From Marinomonas profundimaris (lineage in GTDB: Bacteria > Pseudomonadota > Gammaproteobacteria > Pseudomonadales > Marinomonadaceae): a stretch of 64,000 nucleotides of DNA. Where the stretch lies: NCBI RefSeq assembly GCF_000508165.1, contig NZ_AYOZ01000003.1:1-64000 (forward strand), read 5' to 3'. Positions 32,878 through 42,369 of the stretch are shown here, in pieces (the stretch's first letter is position 1; each line of letters starts with the position of its first letter). The notes below the pieces were generated by a model, which saw only the letters and a program-made list of their open reading frames with translations, did no database searches and had not been told where the DNA came from. The position numbers and the translations under genes were made by a program.

Positions 32878-33774
32878 ATTAATCGTTTACCCCCATTAAA
32901 TTCATTAAGGTGTTTTGAATCTGCGGCTCGTCATGGCAGTTTCAATAAAGCAGCCAAGGAATTGTCTGTAACACCTTCCGCTATTAGTCATCAAATTAAA
33001 GGCTTAGAAAGTTTTCTAGGTCTTGAATTGTTTCGTCGTACTAAGCGCAAAGTAATATTAACGGAAGCTGGGGAGTCTTATTTAAAACCAATCAAGAGCA
33101 TTTTTGAGCAACTAGAAGACGCAACGTCAGAATTAAAAAGTAAGCAAAAATCAGGCTCGTTGCGATTGGCGGTGGCACCTGCTTTTCTGACTCGTTGGTT
33201 AATGCCAAGAATGCAGAGTTTTCAGGATCGTTATCCTGATATTCAAATTGAGATTAGCTCTTCTACCGGTTTGATCGATTTTTCTGCCAATGATATTGAT
33301 ATGGCAGTGTATTTTGGTAATGGTGATTGGGAAGATGTGGAGGCGTATTACTTGCGTCCTGCACGATTGGCGCCAGTGTGTAATCCAAAATTGATCAAGG
33401 CAGATCAGCCTATCAACACGCCTGAAGACATGCGCTTCTACCCACTTTTACATGTCACAAAACGCAAAGATGAATGGCACGATTGGTTGCAGCAGCACGA
33501 TCTGGACCCAAAGCTCTTTCGTCGAGGTTTGATGTTCTCAAGCGGATCTTTAACCGCAGGGGCGGCAGCTCAAGGGTTGGGTATTTCATTGACCGACCCA
33601 GAGTTAATTATGCCCGAAATTGAAGCGGGCAGCTTAAAGGTGCTGTTTAACCAACACTTGATTACCAATCGATCTTTTTACTTGGTTTATGAGAAACGTC
33701 GCTCAGTCACTTCTGCGATGTCGGCATTTAAAGAGTGGATAATTGAAGAGATGGTGGGTAATAAAAATACCTAA
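32878..33774 (+). CDS. LysR-family regulator, GcvA-like, with non-ATG start
   Basis: The 298-residue reading opens with NRLPPLNSLRCFESAARHGS, then FNKAAKELSVTPSAISHQIK, the complete GcvA/AmpR-type winged helix. The effector domain has RLAVAPAFLTRWLMPRMQ and a GLGISLTDPELI strand. The only ATG in this frame comes at 32962 (SVTPSAISHQ), inside the helix, and would discard the first 28 residues. Upstream codons have no ATG, GTG or TTG, but ATT at 32878 follows GGAG at 32866-32869 with 8 bases spacing. I therefore propose an ATT start. An ATG at 32870 is out of frame and stops after nine codons. PpnP lies 55 bases downstream. Confidence 0.72.
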   Translation: MNRLPPLNSLRCFESAARHGSFNKAAKELSVTPSAISHQIKGLESFLGLELFRRTKRKVILTEAGESYLKPIKSIFEQLEDATSELKSKQKSGSLRLAVAPAFLTRWLMPRMQSFQDRYPDIQIEISSSTGLIDFSANDIDMAVYFGNGDWEDVEAYYLRPARLAPVCNPKLIKADQPINTPEDMRFYPLLHVTKRKDEWHDWLQQHDLDPKLFRRGLMFSSGSLTAGAAAQGLGISLTDPELIMPEIEAGSLKVLFNQHLITNRSFYLVYEKRRSVTSAMSAFKEWIIEEMVGNKNT

Positions 33775-33829
33775 GGTGTTTTTATTGATCGCTGACAGAA
33801 AAATTTAAAATATGAATGAGAGTTTGAAT

Positions 33830-34120
33830 ATGAGCGCAGTATTAACCGTAAATAGTTATTTTAATGATCAAGTGAAATCCATTGCGTTGGACAATAAAGA
33901 AGGCACATCCACCGTTGGTGTGATGGCCATTGGAGAGTATGAATTTGGCACGAGCCAAAGAGAATACATGACCGTCGTATCTGGCGCTTTGACGGTTAAG
34001 TTACCTGCTTCAGATAGTTGGGATACTTATCTGAAAGGCGATACGTTTATTGTTGAAGCGAATCAGTCTTTTAACGTTAAAGTGGAAGAAACGACCGCTT
34101 ATCTTTGTCGTTACGAATAA
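33830..34120 (+). CDS. ppnP: Pyrimidine/purine nucleoside phosphorylase PpnP
   Basis: This 96-residue cupin has the PpnP (formerly DUF1255/YaiE) pattern: [43 protein letters not shown] and the ending TTAYLCRYE. PpnP cleaves nucleosides with phosphate. The ATG at 33830 is preferred over 33812 since GAGAG lies seven bases upstream and homologues start there. The terminator at 34138 follows at once. Confidence 0.88.
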   Translation: MSAVLTVNSYFNDQVKSIALDNKEGTSTVGVMAIGEYEFGTSQREYMTVVSGALTVKLPASDSWDTYLKGDTFIVEANQSFNVKVEETTAYLCRYE

Positions 34121-34137
34121 ACAAGTTTCTCAAATGT

Positions 34138-34170
34138 AAAAAAAGGGCTGATATAATCAGCCCTTTTTTT
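34138..34170. terminator. Bidirectional terminator between ppnP and mltD
   Basis: AAAAAAAGGGCTGA and TCAGCCCTTTTTTT are perfect complements around a five-base loop, serving the two convergent genes. Confidence 0.88.
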
Positions 34171-34198
34171 ATGCGGTGTTTTTATTAATGGTCGATGG

Positions 34199-35851
34199 TT
34201 AGCCACCCACCACATTAACCAGTAGTGTGACTTTATCACCTGGTTGAACGTATTTTTGGCTGCCTACATTCGGGTTCCAATCTTTAATGTCGGTGACGGA
34301 CACTTTAAACTTGTTGGCGACCAGTGCTAAAGATTCACCATCGCGAATGGTGTAAACCACTTTTTTCATCACGCTTCGAGTGCTGCTTTCAGACGGCTTA
34401 GGTTCTAGCCACACCACGAGTTTTTTTCCTGGAATGAGCGGGTCAGCAAGCCCCATGCTATTCCAGCGAGCAAGTGTTTTGCTGTCTGTGTCGTATTTAT
34501 TTGAAATCAACCACAAGCTATCACCAGGATTGACGGTATAGCTTATTTTGATTCTGTTTCGGTTTGGCGCTCGGGATTGCTTTGCAAGCAGGCGTTGGTG
34601 AGAGCTTAATGTGTAGCTTTCAATGTCGTTACCGGCAACTGGAATCATCAACTCTTGTCCAACACGAATCATGGTGGACGATATTTTATTGACGTTCTGT
34701 AGTACGTTGACGGTTGTGTTGTGCTGCTTTGCAACGAGAAGCAAGTTGTCGCCTGCTTTTACGGTATATCGAACCCAGGTTACGCGTTCTTTATTGGGAA
34801 TTTCAGCCAGCTTGGTTCTAAATTGTTTGGCTTTTTTAATGGGCATTAACAGTCTATGTGGACCGTCGGGCGACGTTGCCCATTGGTTGAAGCCTGGGTT
34901 TAAAAGGTACACTTCATCAATGCTAACCCCAGCCATTTCCGCTGCTTGTGCTAGATCCAGTTGCCCGCCAATATTCACGACATCAAAGTATGGTTTGTTT
35001 GGAATAAAGTACGTGGAGTAATTGTACTTATCTGGGTTTTTGATGATTTTTGCGAGAGCGATCAACTTTGGAACGTAGGCTCGTGTTTCTCTCGGAAGGT
35101 CGAGCGACCAAAAATCAGTTGGCTTTCCTGCTTTTAGGTTCTTTCTTATCGCTCTACGAACGGTACCTTCGCCAGAGTTATAAGAGGCAAGGGCATGTAG
35201 CCAGTCGCCATCAAACATTTTGTTTAAGCGAGTGAGGTAAGCGATCGCCGCTTGAGTCGAGCCTATAATGTCACGTCGACCGTCGTACCACCAAGTTTGG
35301 TCGAGGCCGTACATTTGCCCCGTTGATGGGATAAATTGCCAAGGGCCAGACGCACGACCGTGACTGTATCCGAAAGGGTCAAAGCCACTTTCGACGATTG
35401 GGAGTAAGGCGATTTCAGTTGGTATGCCCGCCTTCTCTAATTCGTCTACGATGTAGTATAAATAACGCTCACCACGTTTTGACACTCTGTCTAAGTAAGA
35501 TGGGTGAGAACTAAACCAGCGAAGTTGAGACGACAGTCTAGGGCGATCTAGATCAAGGTCTAATTGGTAGCCAGCTCGAATGCGTTCCCAGATGTCTTCT
35601 GGTGCTCTTGGCTTGCTGGTGGCAATAACCGGTTCAATGACGTCTTCTTCCGTCACTTCTTCTGTTGTAGAGTCCACGGGCGGGACGGTGTCAATGAAAC
35701 CTAGCTTTTCGGTATCGGCTTCGACCATATCGGCTTCTTCGGCCGTTTCTAAAAGATCAGAAGATGGGTTGCTTCTCTCGATTTTAGAGGCGGTTTGGCA
35801 GGCGCTTAAGGTTAGGCTAACAAGGCAAACCCAGAAAATTTTATATGTCAT
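34199..35851 (-). CDS. mltD: Membrane-bound lytic murein transglycosylase D
   Basis: This 550-residue lipoprotein (SLTLSACQ lipobox) cuts peptidoglycan. After an acidic linker it carries the SLT/goose-lysozyme domain with the catalytic Glu in LLPIVESGFDPF, followed by SHGRASGPWQFIPSTG and ALASYNSGEG, then three LysM cell-wall-binding repeats (VRYTVKAGDNLLLVA, SYTVNPGDSLWLIS, VVYTIRDGESLALVA). E. coli MltD has two LysM domains in 452 residues, so this is longer. I use the ATG at 35851 rather than a GTG nine bases upstream. It runs convergently to ppnP and appears to be a single gene. Confidence 0.93.
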   Translation of the reverse strand: MTYKIFWVCLVSLTLSACQTASKIERSNPSSDLLETAEEADMVEADTEKLGFIDTVPPVDSTTEEVTEEDVIEPVIATSKPRAPEDIWERIRAGYQLDLDLDRPRLSSQLRWFSSHPSYLDRVSKRGERYLYYIVDELEKAGIPTEIALLPIVESGFDPFGYSHGRASGPWQFIPSTGQMYGLDQTWWYDGRRDIIGSTQAAIAYLTRLNKMFDGDWLHALASYNSGEGTVRRAIRKNLKAGKPTDFWSLDLPRETRAYVPKLIALAKIIKNPDKYNYSTYFIPNKPYFDVVNIGGQLDLAQAAEMAGVSIDEVYLLNPGFNQWATSPDGPHRLLMPIKKAKQFRTKLAEIPNKERVTWVRYTVKAGDNLLLVAKQHNTTVNVLQNVNKISSTMIRVGQELMIPVAGNDIESYTLSSHQRLLAKQSRAPNRNRIKISYTVNPGDSLWLISNKYDTDSKTLARWNSMGLADPLIPGKKLVVWLEPKPSESSTRSVMKKVVYTIRDGESLALVANKFKVSVTDIKDWNPNVGSQKYVQPGDKVTLLVNVVGG

Positions 35852-35905
35852 GAAGCTCACAAAATTGAATAAAGTTTGGACATTTTAAAGGTGTGGCGAT
35901 AGAGG

Positions 35906-36679
35906 TCAACTAAAACTATCTTTCGCACGCCTAACTTGGCTAAAAGCAGCCACAGGATCGTGGGCAGGTTTTTCGTTAAGTTGTTGTGCTGCCTGCGTTT
36001 TAACGTCGTTAAGGTCACTGCGTAAAAACGGGTTAGTTTTTTTCTCTAAACTCAACGTTGTTGGTAATGTGGGTTGGTTGTTTAGGCGTAACGTTTTGCT
36101 CGTATTGTTGCTTTCTATTAGCGCCATATTGTTAGGCTCTAATGATAAAGCAAAGCGATAGTTAGCGAGCGTGTATTCATGCGTGCCGTAGATTAGCGTT
36201 TCGTCAGGTAGTGCTATTATTTTACGCATTGCCGTGAGCATTTGTTCGGCGGTACCTTCCATTATGCGGCCGCAGCCACCTTTAAATAAGGTGTCGCCGC
36301 TGAATAAAACGGGAGAACCTTGTCCTGCGAAGTAGCAAAGGTGATCAAGTGTATGGCCGGGCGTCGAGATAACGCTAAATGGTTGAGAAAACACGAAAAC
36401 AGTATCGCCGTCATCAACTGGGTGAGTCACCAAACCCTTTAAGTGTTCTGGGCCATAAACGGGACACTTTGTGTGTTGCTTGAGTTCAGCGACGCCACCC
36501 GTATGGTCTTTGTGGTGATGGGTGATTAAAATACCAACGAGGTTTTGGTTATTTTCTTGGCAGTATTTTAAAACAACGTCTGCTTTGCCTGGGTCAACCG
36601 CCCAAATGTGCGAACTATCTTTATCTTGGATTATCCAGATATAATTGTCTTGAAAGGCGGGTAGCGGAAAAATGGTCAT
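35906..36679 (-). CDS. gloB: Hydroxyacylglutathione hydrolase (glyoxalase II)
   Basis: This 257-residue metallo-beta-lactamase-fold enzyme hydrolyses S-lactoylglutathione to lactate in methylglyoxal detoxification. It has the THHHKDHTGG dinuclear metal motif, PGHTLDHLCYF, FSGDTLFKGGCGR with the bridging Asp, YGTHEYTLANYRFAL and a C-terminal NPFLRSD substrate-binding end. It is divergent from the methyltransferase-rnhA-dnaQ operon, the same arrangement as in E. coli. Confidence 0.93.
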   Translation of the reverse strand: MTIFPLPAFQDNYIWIIQDKDSSHIWAVDPGKADVVLKYCQENNQNLVGILITHHHKDHTGGVAELKQHTKCPVYGPEHLKGLVTHPVDDGDTVFVFSQPFSVISTPGHTLDHLCYFAGQGSPVLFSGDTLFKGGCGRIMEGTAEQMLTAMRKIIALPDETLIYGTHEYTLANYRFALSLEPNNMALIESNNTSKTLRLNNQPTLPTTLSLEKKTNPFLRSDLNDVKTQAAQQLNEKPAHDPVAAFSQVRRAKDSFS

Positions 36680-36776
36680 AATTTGTTTACTTTATAGTAG
36701 TTACTTCATTCCACATGACGTATCGATAGAAAGAACATGTGTCTCGTCATGCCGTTTTAATTAGAGAATTCATTGT

Positions 36777-37517
36777 ATGTTGGATGATCAATCAAGACAA
36801 TTTTTTCAAAACTGGTACAAGAGTAGCTTAGGTGAGAACTTGTTGGCGCTTGAGTTGGAAGAGGTTGCTTCCGAGCTAGATTCGGCGGTGGGTTATTACT
36901 TGGTGGCTCAATCTCCTCTTAGGGATTTTTCGTTACAAAACCATCGTTTACGCGAGAGTATTTTAATTGCGCCTGCTCTAGAGTTTGGGGCGCCAAGTAA
37001 TACGATTGTGGCTAGAGCCAGTGAATTGCCTTTCGAATCGGATGGTGTGGATGTTCATGTTTTTCATCATACATTAGACATTTCTGCTACACCCCATGAT
37101 GATCTACGAGAAGCTGCGAGGACGCTCTTGCCCAGTGGTAAACTCATTATTATCGGCTTTAATCCTTTGAGTTTGTGGGGCTTTTGTCGCTTGTTTTCAA
37201 AGCGAGTGAAAGCGCCTTGGTGTGGTCATTTTATTGCCCATCAAAGGCTCGAGGATTGGCTTAAGGTGGCGGGTTTAACCTTAGAAACAAAGCGTTTTAT
37301 TCACTATGAGCCGCCGCTTCAAAGCGGCAAGTGGCGGGCACGGTTTGCTTGGGTTGATAAAATACTGAGGCCTCTTAAACTGCCTTTTAGTGGCGTTTAT
37401 GTGATGACGGCAACTAAACAGGTTAAGCGTTATATACCATTAAAACCTCGTTGGTCTGGTGCTCGAGTGCGAGTACCTCCTTTAACAAAACCAGCAGCAA
37501 AAGAGATGAAAGAGTGA
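36777..37517 (+). CDS. SAM-dependent methyltransferase, YafS-like
   Basis: This 246-residue protein has a class I methyltransferase-type core: [25 protein letters not shown] matches motif II/III and [19 protein letters not shown] is the post-III region of UbiE-like enzymes. The first glycine loop is atypical ([11 protein letters not shown]). The neighbourhood gloB / methyltransferase / rnhA / dnaQ is the E. coli gloB-yafS-rnhA-dnaQ order, which supports the name. The C-terminus is basic. The substrate is unknown. Its stop overlaps the rnhA start by four bases. Confidence 0.78.
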   Translation: MLDDQSRQFFQNWYKSSLGENLLALELEEVASELDSAVGYYLVAQSPLRDFSLQNHRLRESILIAPALEFGAPSNTIVARASELPFESDGVDVHVFHHTLDISATPHDDLREAARTLLPSGKLIIIGFNPLSLWGFCRLFSKRVKAPWCGHFIAHQRLEDWLKVAGLTLETKRFIHYEPPLQSGKWRARFAWVDKILRPLKLPFSGVYVMTATKQVKRYIPLKPRWSGARVRVPPLTKPAAKEMKE

Positions 37518-37957
37518 AAAAGGTAGAAATGTACACAGACGGTGCTTGTAAAGGCAATCCGGGAATTGGCGGTTGGGGAGCTTGGCTTACATTTGGTGAG
37601 CATGAAAAACACCTTTGCGGTGGCGAGCATGATACGACGAACAACCGTATGGAGTTGTTGGGCGCAATCGAAGGTCTTCGAGCATTAAAGGAAAAATGCA
37701 CTGTCACCTTATATACCGACTCCTCTTATGTCCAAAAAGGCATTACGGAATGGTTGGCTGGCTGGAAGCGAAAAGGTTGGATGACGGCATCTAGACAGCC
37801 GGTTAAAAACAAAGACTTGTGGCAGGCATTGGACGAACAGTGTCAGCGACATGATGTGACATGGAAGTGGGTGAAAGGTCACGCTGGTATTGAAGGTAAC
37901 GAAATTGCAGATCAATTGGCCAATCAAGGTATTGACGAGTTAAGGGCAGCATCATGA
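37514..37957 (+). CDS. rnhA: Ribonuclease HI
   Basis: This 147-residue enzyme removes RNA from RNA-DNA hybrids. It shows the catalytic carboxylates in [25 protein letters not shown] and [12 protein letters not shown], with [16 protein letters not shown] carrying the last His/Asp pair, and the basic handle [13 protein letters not shown] at 37514 overlaps the methyltransferase stop (GTGA) and gives the family length; an upstream frame would run through the neighbour. Its last four bases overlap the dnaQ start (ATGA). Confidence 0.94.
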   Translation: MKKVEMYTDGACKGNPGIGGWGAWLTFGEHEKHLCGGEHDTTNNRMELLGAIEGLRALKEKCTVTLYTDSSYVQKGITEWLAGWKRKGWMTASRQPVKNKDLWQALDEQCQRHDVTWKWVKGHAGIEGNEIADQLANQGIDELRAAS

Positions 37958-38667
37958 GGCAGGTAATACTCGACACAGAAACAACGGGTATTGATCCGAA
38001 ACAAGGTCACAGAATCATTGAGATTGGTTGTGTGGAGATGATTGGTCGTAAACTGACTAAGCGACATTTCCATGTCTACATTAATCCAGATCGTGAAGTG
38101 GAAGAAGAGGCATTTCGTGTCCATGGTATCAGCAATGAGTTTCTGGCAGACAAACCGCGTTTCCATGAAATAGCGCAAGAGTTTTTTGATTTTATCAAAG
38201 GGGCTGAGCTTATTATCCATAACGCGCCCTTTGATATTGGTTTTATGGATCATGAGTTTGCTCGAGTGGGCGGCTATCCTAAAACCGCAGAAGTGTGTGG
38301 TGTTTTTGATAGTTTGGTTTATGCTCGAAAAAAACACCCAGGTCAGAAAAACAATCTCGATATCTTGTGTCGTCGTTACGGCATAGACAACTCTCATCGA
38401 GAGTTGCACGGAGCCCTGTTGGACTCGGAGATTCTCGCTGACGTTTATTTGTTAATGACCGGTGGGCAAACGAGTCTAGGGTTGGCAAATGACGCGGGCT
38501 CAGATTCAAAGCAAGAGGGTGAGGTAGGGGAGATTCGTCGTTTATCTGCAGATCGTCCTGCTTTGAAGATCATTCGAGCCAGTGATACAGAATTAAAAGT
38601 ACATGAAGAGCGGCTGGATTTGATTGATAAAAAATCGGGTCAGTCCTTGTGGCGTATTAAGCACTAA
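37954..38667 (+). CDS. dnaQ: DNA polymerase III epsilon subunit (proofreading exonuclease)
   Basis: This 237-residue DEDDh exonuclease proofreads for Pol III. It has the Exo I motif [11 protein letters not shown], Exo [16 protein letters not shown], and Exo [22 protein letters not shown]. The C-terminal tail after about residue 185 would bind the alpha subunit. It is coupled to rnhA and ends at a strong terminator. Confidence 0.93.
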   Translation: MRQVILDTETTGIDPKQGHRIIEIGCVEMIGRKLTKRHFHVYINPDREVEEEAFRVHGISNEFLADKPRFHEIAQEFFDFIKGAELIIHNAPFDIGFMDHEFARVGGYPKTAEVCGVFDSLVYARKKHPGQKNNLDILCRRYGIDNSHRELHGALLDSEILADVYLLMTGGQTSLGLANDAGSDSKQEGEVGEIRRLSADRPALKIIRASDTELKVHEERLDLIDKKSGQSLWRIKH

Positions 38668-38711
38668 CTGATATTGCATAAAGACAGTCGAGCTTTGATA
38701 AACAGAAGTGC

Positions 38712-38746
38712 AAAAAAAGCCCTCATGTGAAATGAGGGCTTTTTTT
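38712..38746. terminator. Bidirectional terminator between dnaQ and nhaB
   Basis: AAAAAAAGCCCTCAT and ATGAGGGCTTTTTT pair perfectly around GTGAA. Confidence 0.88.
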
Positions 38747-38776
38747 ATGTCTATTGTTTACGACTTTGCTAGCGGC

Positions 38777-40279
38777 TTACAGTAAGTAGGCAACACACAG
38801 GCCGCCGACAATGCTGAGGACAAACGTGTAAGGCAACGCCATCCACACCATCTTGCCATAAGACAGGCGTAATAGCGGCGCAATGGCAGACGTTAGCAAG
38901 AATAGGAACGCGGCCTGACCATTCGGTGTGGCCACGCTTGGTAGGTTTGTTCCTGTGTTAATGGCAACCGCGAGAGTATTGAAATGTTCTCGGCTGATCG
39001 CACCAGAATCCAGCGCTGCTTTTACTTCGCCAATGTATACCGTTGCGACAAAGACGTTGTCACTGATCGCGGACAAAATACCATTGGCAATGAAGAACAT
39101 GAGAGGCTGGGAATGCGTTGGCATGTGTAAGACAACATCAATGATCGGTTGGAAAAGATGTTGTTCATGGATGACCGAAACGATGGTAAAGAACACGACC
39201 AGTAGTGCTGTAAAAGGCAGTGCTTCTTCGAAGGCGTGGCCAATCTGGTGTTCTTCTGTGATGCCATTAAATGCGGTCAGTAAAACGATAACCATCAAGC
39301 CAACCAAGCCAACTTCTGCAACATGAAAAGCAAGGGATAGCATCAGTACAATGGCCACAATACCTTGAATAATAAGCTGGGCTTTGTGTTTGGTTGTGCT
39401 TTTTTTAGATTCTTCCTCTTCGAAGTTTTTCAGAATGTTACGGACATTTTCAGGAAGCAGGGCGCCATAATCAAACCAGCGAGTTTTTTCCAAAATAACC
39501 ACAGTCAGTAAACCGCAGGCCAACACTGGCATGGAGATTGGTGCAACACGTATGAAGAACTCAACGAAGTCCCAGCCTGCCATTTTTGCGATGAGTAAGT
39601 TTTGAGGTTCGCCAACCAGCGTCGATACACCACCTAATGCCGTGCCTATTGCGCCATGCATCAATAGGCTACGCAGAAAAGAGCGAAACTCGGCCAAATC
39701 TTGTTGATTCACAGGAAGTATATGGTCGTCACTGCTTGGGTTGTGTTTGTTATTCGTTGATTGGTCTGAAGCGACTTTGTGATAAACAGAATAAAAGCCA
39801 ACACTGACGCTGATTAATACGGCGGTAACCGTTAGTGCATCTAAAAAAGCAGAAAGAATCGCGGCACTAAGGCTAAACACCAAGGAAATGATGACTTTAG
39901 AGCGTATTTTGACCAGCAGTTTATTGAAGATGAATAGCAGCATGTCTTGCATAAAGTAAATGCCCGCCACCATGAACATCAATAGCAAAATAACGTCGAA
40001 GTTTTTAATGACCTCATGGTAAACACCGTCGGATGTGGTTAATCCTAATAAAACCGCTTGCAGAGCGATGAGTCCGCCAGGTTGTAAAGGGTAGCATTTA
40101 AGTGCCATGGCCAATGTGAAGATGAACTCAATAATAAGTAACCAACCCGTAATGAAAGGCCCTAAGGTAATCACAGCGATTGGGTTGATGATAAGAAACG
40201 CGATCACAGCCTGTTTGTACCATAAGGGGGAGGCCCCTAGGAAATTGTTTCCAAGCGCTTGTGATATTGAGGTTTTCAT
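38777..40279 (-). CDS. nhaB: Na+/H+ antiporter NhaB
   Basis: This 500-residue inner-membrane protein has about 12 hydrophobic segments and the NhaB-specific stretches [12 protein letters not shown] at the start, [35 protein letters not shown] and [19 protein letters not shown]. It expels Na+ in exchange for H+. Together with the Na+-NQR operon it implies active sodium cycling. The gene is convergent with dnaQ and its divergent gap to sohB is about 170 bases. Confidence 0.93.
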   Translation of the reverse strand: MKTSISQALGNNFLGASPLWYKQAVIAFLIINPIAVITLGPFITGWLLIIEFIFTLAMALKCYPLQPGGLIALQAVLLGLTTSDGVYHEVIKNFDVILLLMFMVAGIYFMQDMLLFIFNKLLVKIRSKVIISLVFSLSAAILSAFLDALTVTAVLISVSVGFYSVYHKVASDQSTNNKHNPSSDDHILPVNQQDLAEFRSFLRSLLMHGAIGTALGGVSTLVGEPQNLLIAKMAGWDFVEFFIRVAPISMPVLACGLLTVVILEKTRWFDYGALLPENVRNILKNFEEEESKKSTTKHKAQLIIQGIVAIVLMLSLAFHVAEVGLVGLMVIVLLTAFNGITEEHQIGHAFEEALPFTALLVVFFTIVSVIHEQHLFQPIIDVVLHMPTHSQPLMFFIANGILSAISDNVFVATVYIGEVKAALDSGAISREHFNTLAVAINTGTNLPSVATPNGQAAFLFLLTSAIAPLLRLSYGKMVWMALPYTFVLSIVGGLCVAYLL

Positions 40280-40453
40280 TTATTGCTCCTTTAGAAAGGC
40301 ATGAACTTGTCTGCAAGTTTTTATGATTTTTTTAATGGCCTGATGATAAGGGATAAAGAAAACAGTATCTATAGTGATTAATGGCTAATGGATATTGCTA
40401 TTTCAGAAAATAGCCCCACTATCTCAAGAGCTTATGAATATTTAGAGGAAAAG

Positions 40454-41491
40454 ATGTTGGAATTTTTAACTGATTATGCCGGTTTTTTGTTGAAGTTAAT
40501 TAGTGTCGCGTTAGTGATTGGTTTTCTGTTGGCGGTTATTGCCAGTGGTAAGAAAAAATCGCAGCCGGGCAGTTTGTCTGTAACTAAGTTAAACGAAGGC
40601 TACGACGCGATGAAAGCTGATTTAGACCATCAGCTTTTGGATAAAAAAGTACTTAAAGACAGACAGAAAGAAAAGAAGAAAAAAGAGAAGTTAGAGAAAA
40701 AGGCGCAAAAAAAATCACCACAGGAAGCAGTGGAGAAAAAACGTCTGTATGTGTTGGATTTTGATGGTGATATTAAAGCCTCTGCGGTCGCGTCAATGCG
40801 TGAAGAAATTACCGCCGTATTAAGTGTGGCAAAACCAAGCGATGAAGTGGTTGTTCGTTTGGAAAGTGGTGGCGGCGTGGTACATGGTTATGGTTTGGCG
40901 GCGTCTCAATTGCAGCGAATTCGTGAAGCGAATATTCCGCTCACAGTGTGTGTTGATAAGGTCGCAGCCAGTGGCGGTTATATGATGGCGTGTGTCGCGG
41001 ACAAAATTATTGCGGCGCCTTTTGCTATTCTTGGTTCCATTGGTGTGGTTGCGCAAATTCCGAATGTGCATCGATTATTGGATAAAAGCTTAATTGATGT
41101 GGAGCTCCATACGGCGGGTAAATTTAAGCGAACCTTGACCATGTTGGGTGAAAATACCGACGAAGGACGTGAAAAATTCAAACAGGATTTGGAAGACACT
41201 CACGACTTGTTTAAACGTTTTGTATCTGGTCAACGCCCACAATTAGATATTGAAAATATTGCAACAGGCGATACTTGGTACGGGTCGGAGGCATTGGAAA
41301 ATAAACTGATCGATGTTGTGATGACGAGCGACGCGTATTTGGTTTCCCATTATGGTAATGCGGAAGTGGTGCAAGTGGTTTATAAGCAACCAAAAGGCAT
41401 GGCTGAGCGTTTGGGCTTGTCTTTTTTCTCTGCGCTAGAGCAGAAGGCGGTTTCTTGGATTGGCAAATTGAGTCAATCTCGGGGTTATTAG
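40454..41491 (+). CDS. sohB: Inner-membrane peptidase SohB (S49 family)
   Basis: This 345-residue protein has an N-terminal membrane helix (about 5-28), a long Lys/Glu-rich stretch (KDRQKEKKKKEKLEKKAQKK region) that is probably a cytoplasmic or periplasmic linker, then the S49 peptidase domain with VVVRLESGGGVVHGYG and the catalytic serine region DKVAASGGYMMACVADKIIA. SohB is a proposed periplasmic protease. The ATG at 40454 has a strong GAGGAAA ribosome site; the 22 codons before it are not needed. A terminator follows. Confidence 0.9.
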   Translation: MLEFLTDYAGFLLKLISVALVIGFLLAVIASGKKKSQPGSLSVTKLNEGYDAMKADLDHQLLDKKVLKDRQKEKKKKEKLEKKAQKKSPQEAVEKKRLYVLDFDGDIKASAVASMREEITAVLSVAKPSDEVVVRLESGGGVVHGYGLAASQLQRIREANIPLTVCVDKVAASGGYMMACVADKIIAAPFAILGSIGVVAQIPNVHRLLDKSLIDVELHTAGKFKRTLTMLGENTDEGREKFKQDLEDTHDLFKRFVSGQRPQLDIENIATGDTWYGSEALENKLIDVVMTSDAYLVSHYGNAEVVQVVYKQPKGMAERLGLSFFSALEQKAVSWIGKLSQSRGY

Positions 41492-41510
41492 TAAATACGT
41501 TCTTAGTTAT

Positions 41511-41550
41511 AAAAAAAGGATGGTGCGTTTAACGTGCCATCCTTTTTTTT
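41511..41550. terminator. Bidirectional terminator between sohB and csiV
   Basis: AAAAAAAGGATGG pairs with CCATCCTTTTTTT across a 13-base apical region, serving two convergent genes. Confidence 0.83.
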
Positions 41551-41568
41551 GATGTTTAATTTGTGTGG

Positions 41569-42369
41569 CTATGGCTTGGTAAGCTCGTTGGTGCTTTGTA
41601 GTTCGTCATAGTTCAAGCTCGTGCCGGTTTCGGGTGTCATGGATTGTAGGGCAATTTTCGCCATCGCGTCTTCCAGCTCAATGGGCTCAAAGTAAAGTAG
41701 GGTGCCAATGGTTGGGTGATCGAGATAGTTGACTTTTTTACTGGCGGTTTTATTGAGCAGGTTGAGCGTCAATACTAATGCAGGGTCAAATGCTTTCAGT
41801 TCTACTTGTTCTTCTGGCTCGCTCGGCCTTTGTGAGAAAAATAAGGAGGATTGTTGTCTCTCGGTCGCTGCGTCGATGCGTGCCGGATTGTTTGGTTGAG
41901 TGAAGCTATCAAATAGATAATGTTGATAGTGGATATCTGATTCGAGGTAACGACCCAGTTTAATTGCTATGTCACCAGTGAGTTCTGGGTAGCCGTCTTT
42001 TTCTTGTTTACTATGAAAACTTTTGCTGATGGTGTCGCCTGGATATTTGAAAATCAGTGTCCACTTTTGATTTGACAATACGGTCACGTGTCGGCCAAGT
42101 TTTTCTTCTATTTCTGTGAAAGGAGAAGCGTGAGTGTCATCGATAAGATCCGCTTTATCTTCCTCGTCAGGCGTGAGTCGAAGAAGGTTTTCGGTGGTTA
42201 GTACATTTTTGTAGCGAATTTGCTCACTCGATTGCCCTTCTGGCCACATAAAAGTCACCAAGTAGCCTTCATAGGCTCTGGCGGTATCTGGATTAATGTC
42301 GCTGTCTTCGGCAAACAGGTTTGTATTAAATAATGTTAAGGCGACAAGCGTAATGGTTAAGGATTTCAA
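41569..42369 (-). CDS. csiV: Peptidoglycan-binding protein CsiV
   Basis: This 266-residue exported protein has a signal peptide (about 1-20, LFAEDSD after it). It fits CsiV, found behind mfd in Pseudomonadota; in Vibrio cholerae CsiV acts with the lytic-transglycosylase-related D-amino acid response. Supporting segments are the strand-rich GRHVTVLSNQKWTLIFKYPG and VNYLDHPTIGTLLYFEPIELE, the latter typical of the C-terminal half. The start overlaps the stop of mfd by four bases (ATGA), so the genes are coupled. Family naming depends mainly on context. Confidence 0.7.
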   Translation of the reverse strand: MKSLTITLVALTLFNTNLFAEDSDINPDTARAYEGYLVTFMWPEGQSSEQIRYKNVLTTENLLRLTPDEEDKADLIDDTHASPFTEIEEKLGRHVTVLSNQKWTLIFKYPGDTISKSFHSKQEKDGYPELTGDIAIKLGRYLESDIHYQHYLFDSFTQPNNPARIDAATERQQSSLFFSQRPSEPEEQVELKAFDPALVLTLNLLNKTASKKVNYLDHPTIGTLLYFEPIELEDAMAKIALQSMTPETGTSLNYDELQSTNELTKP

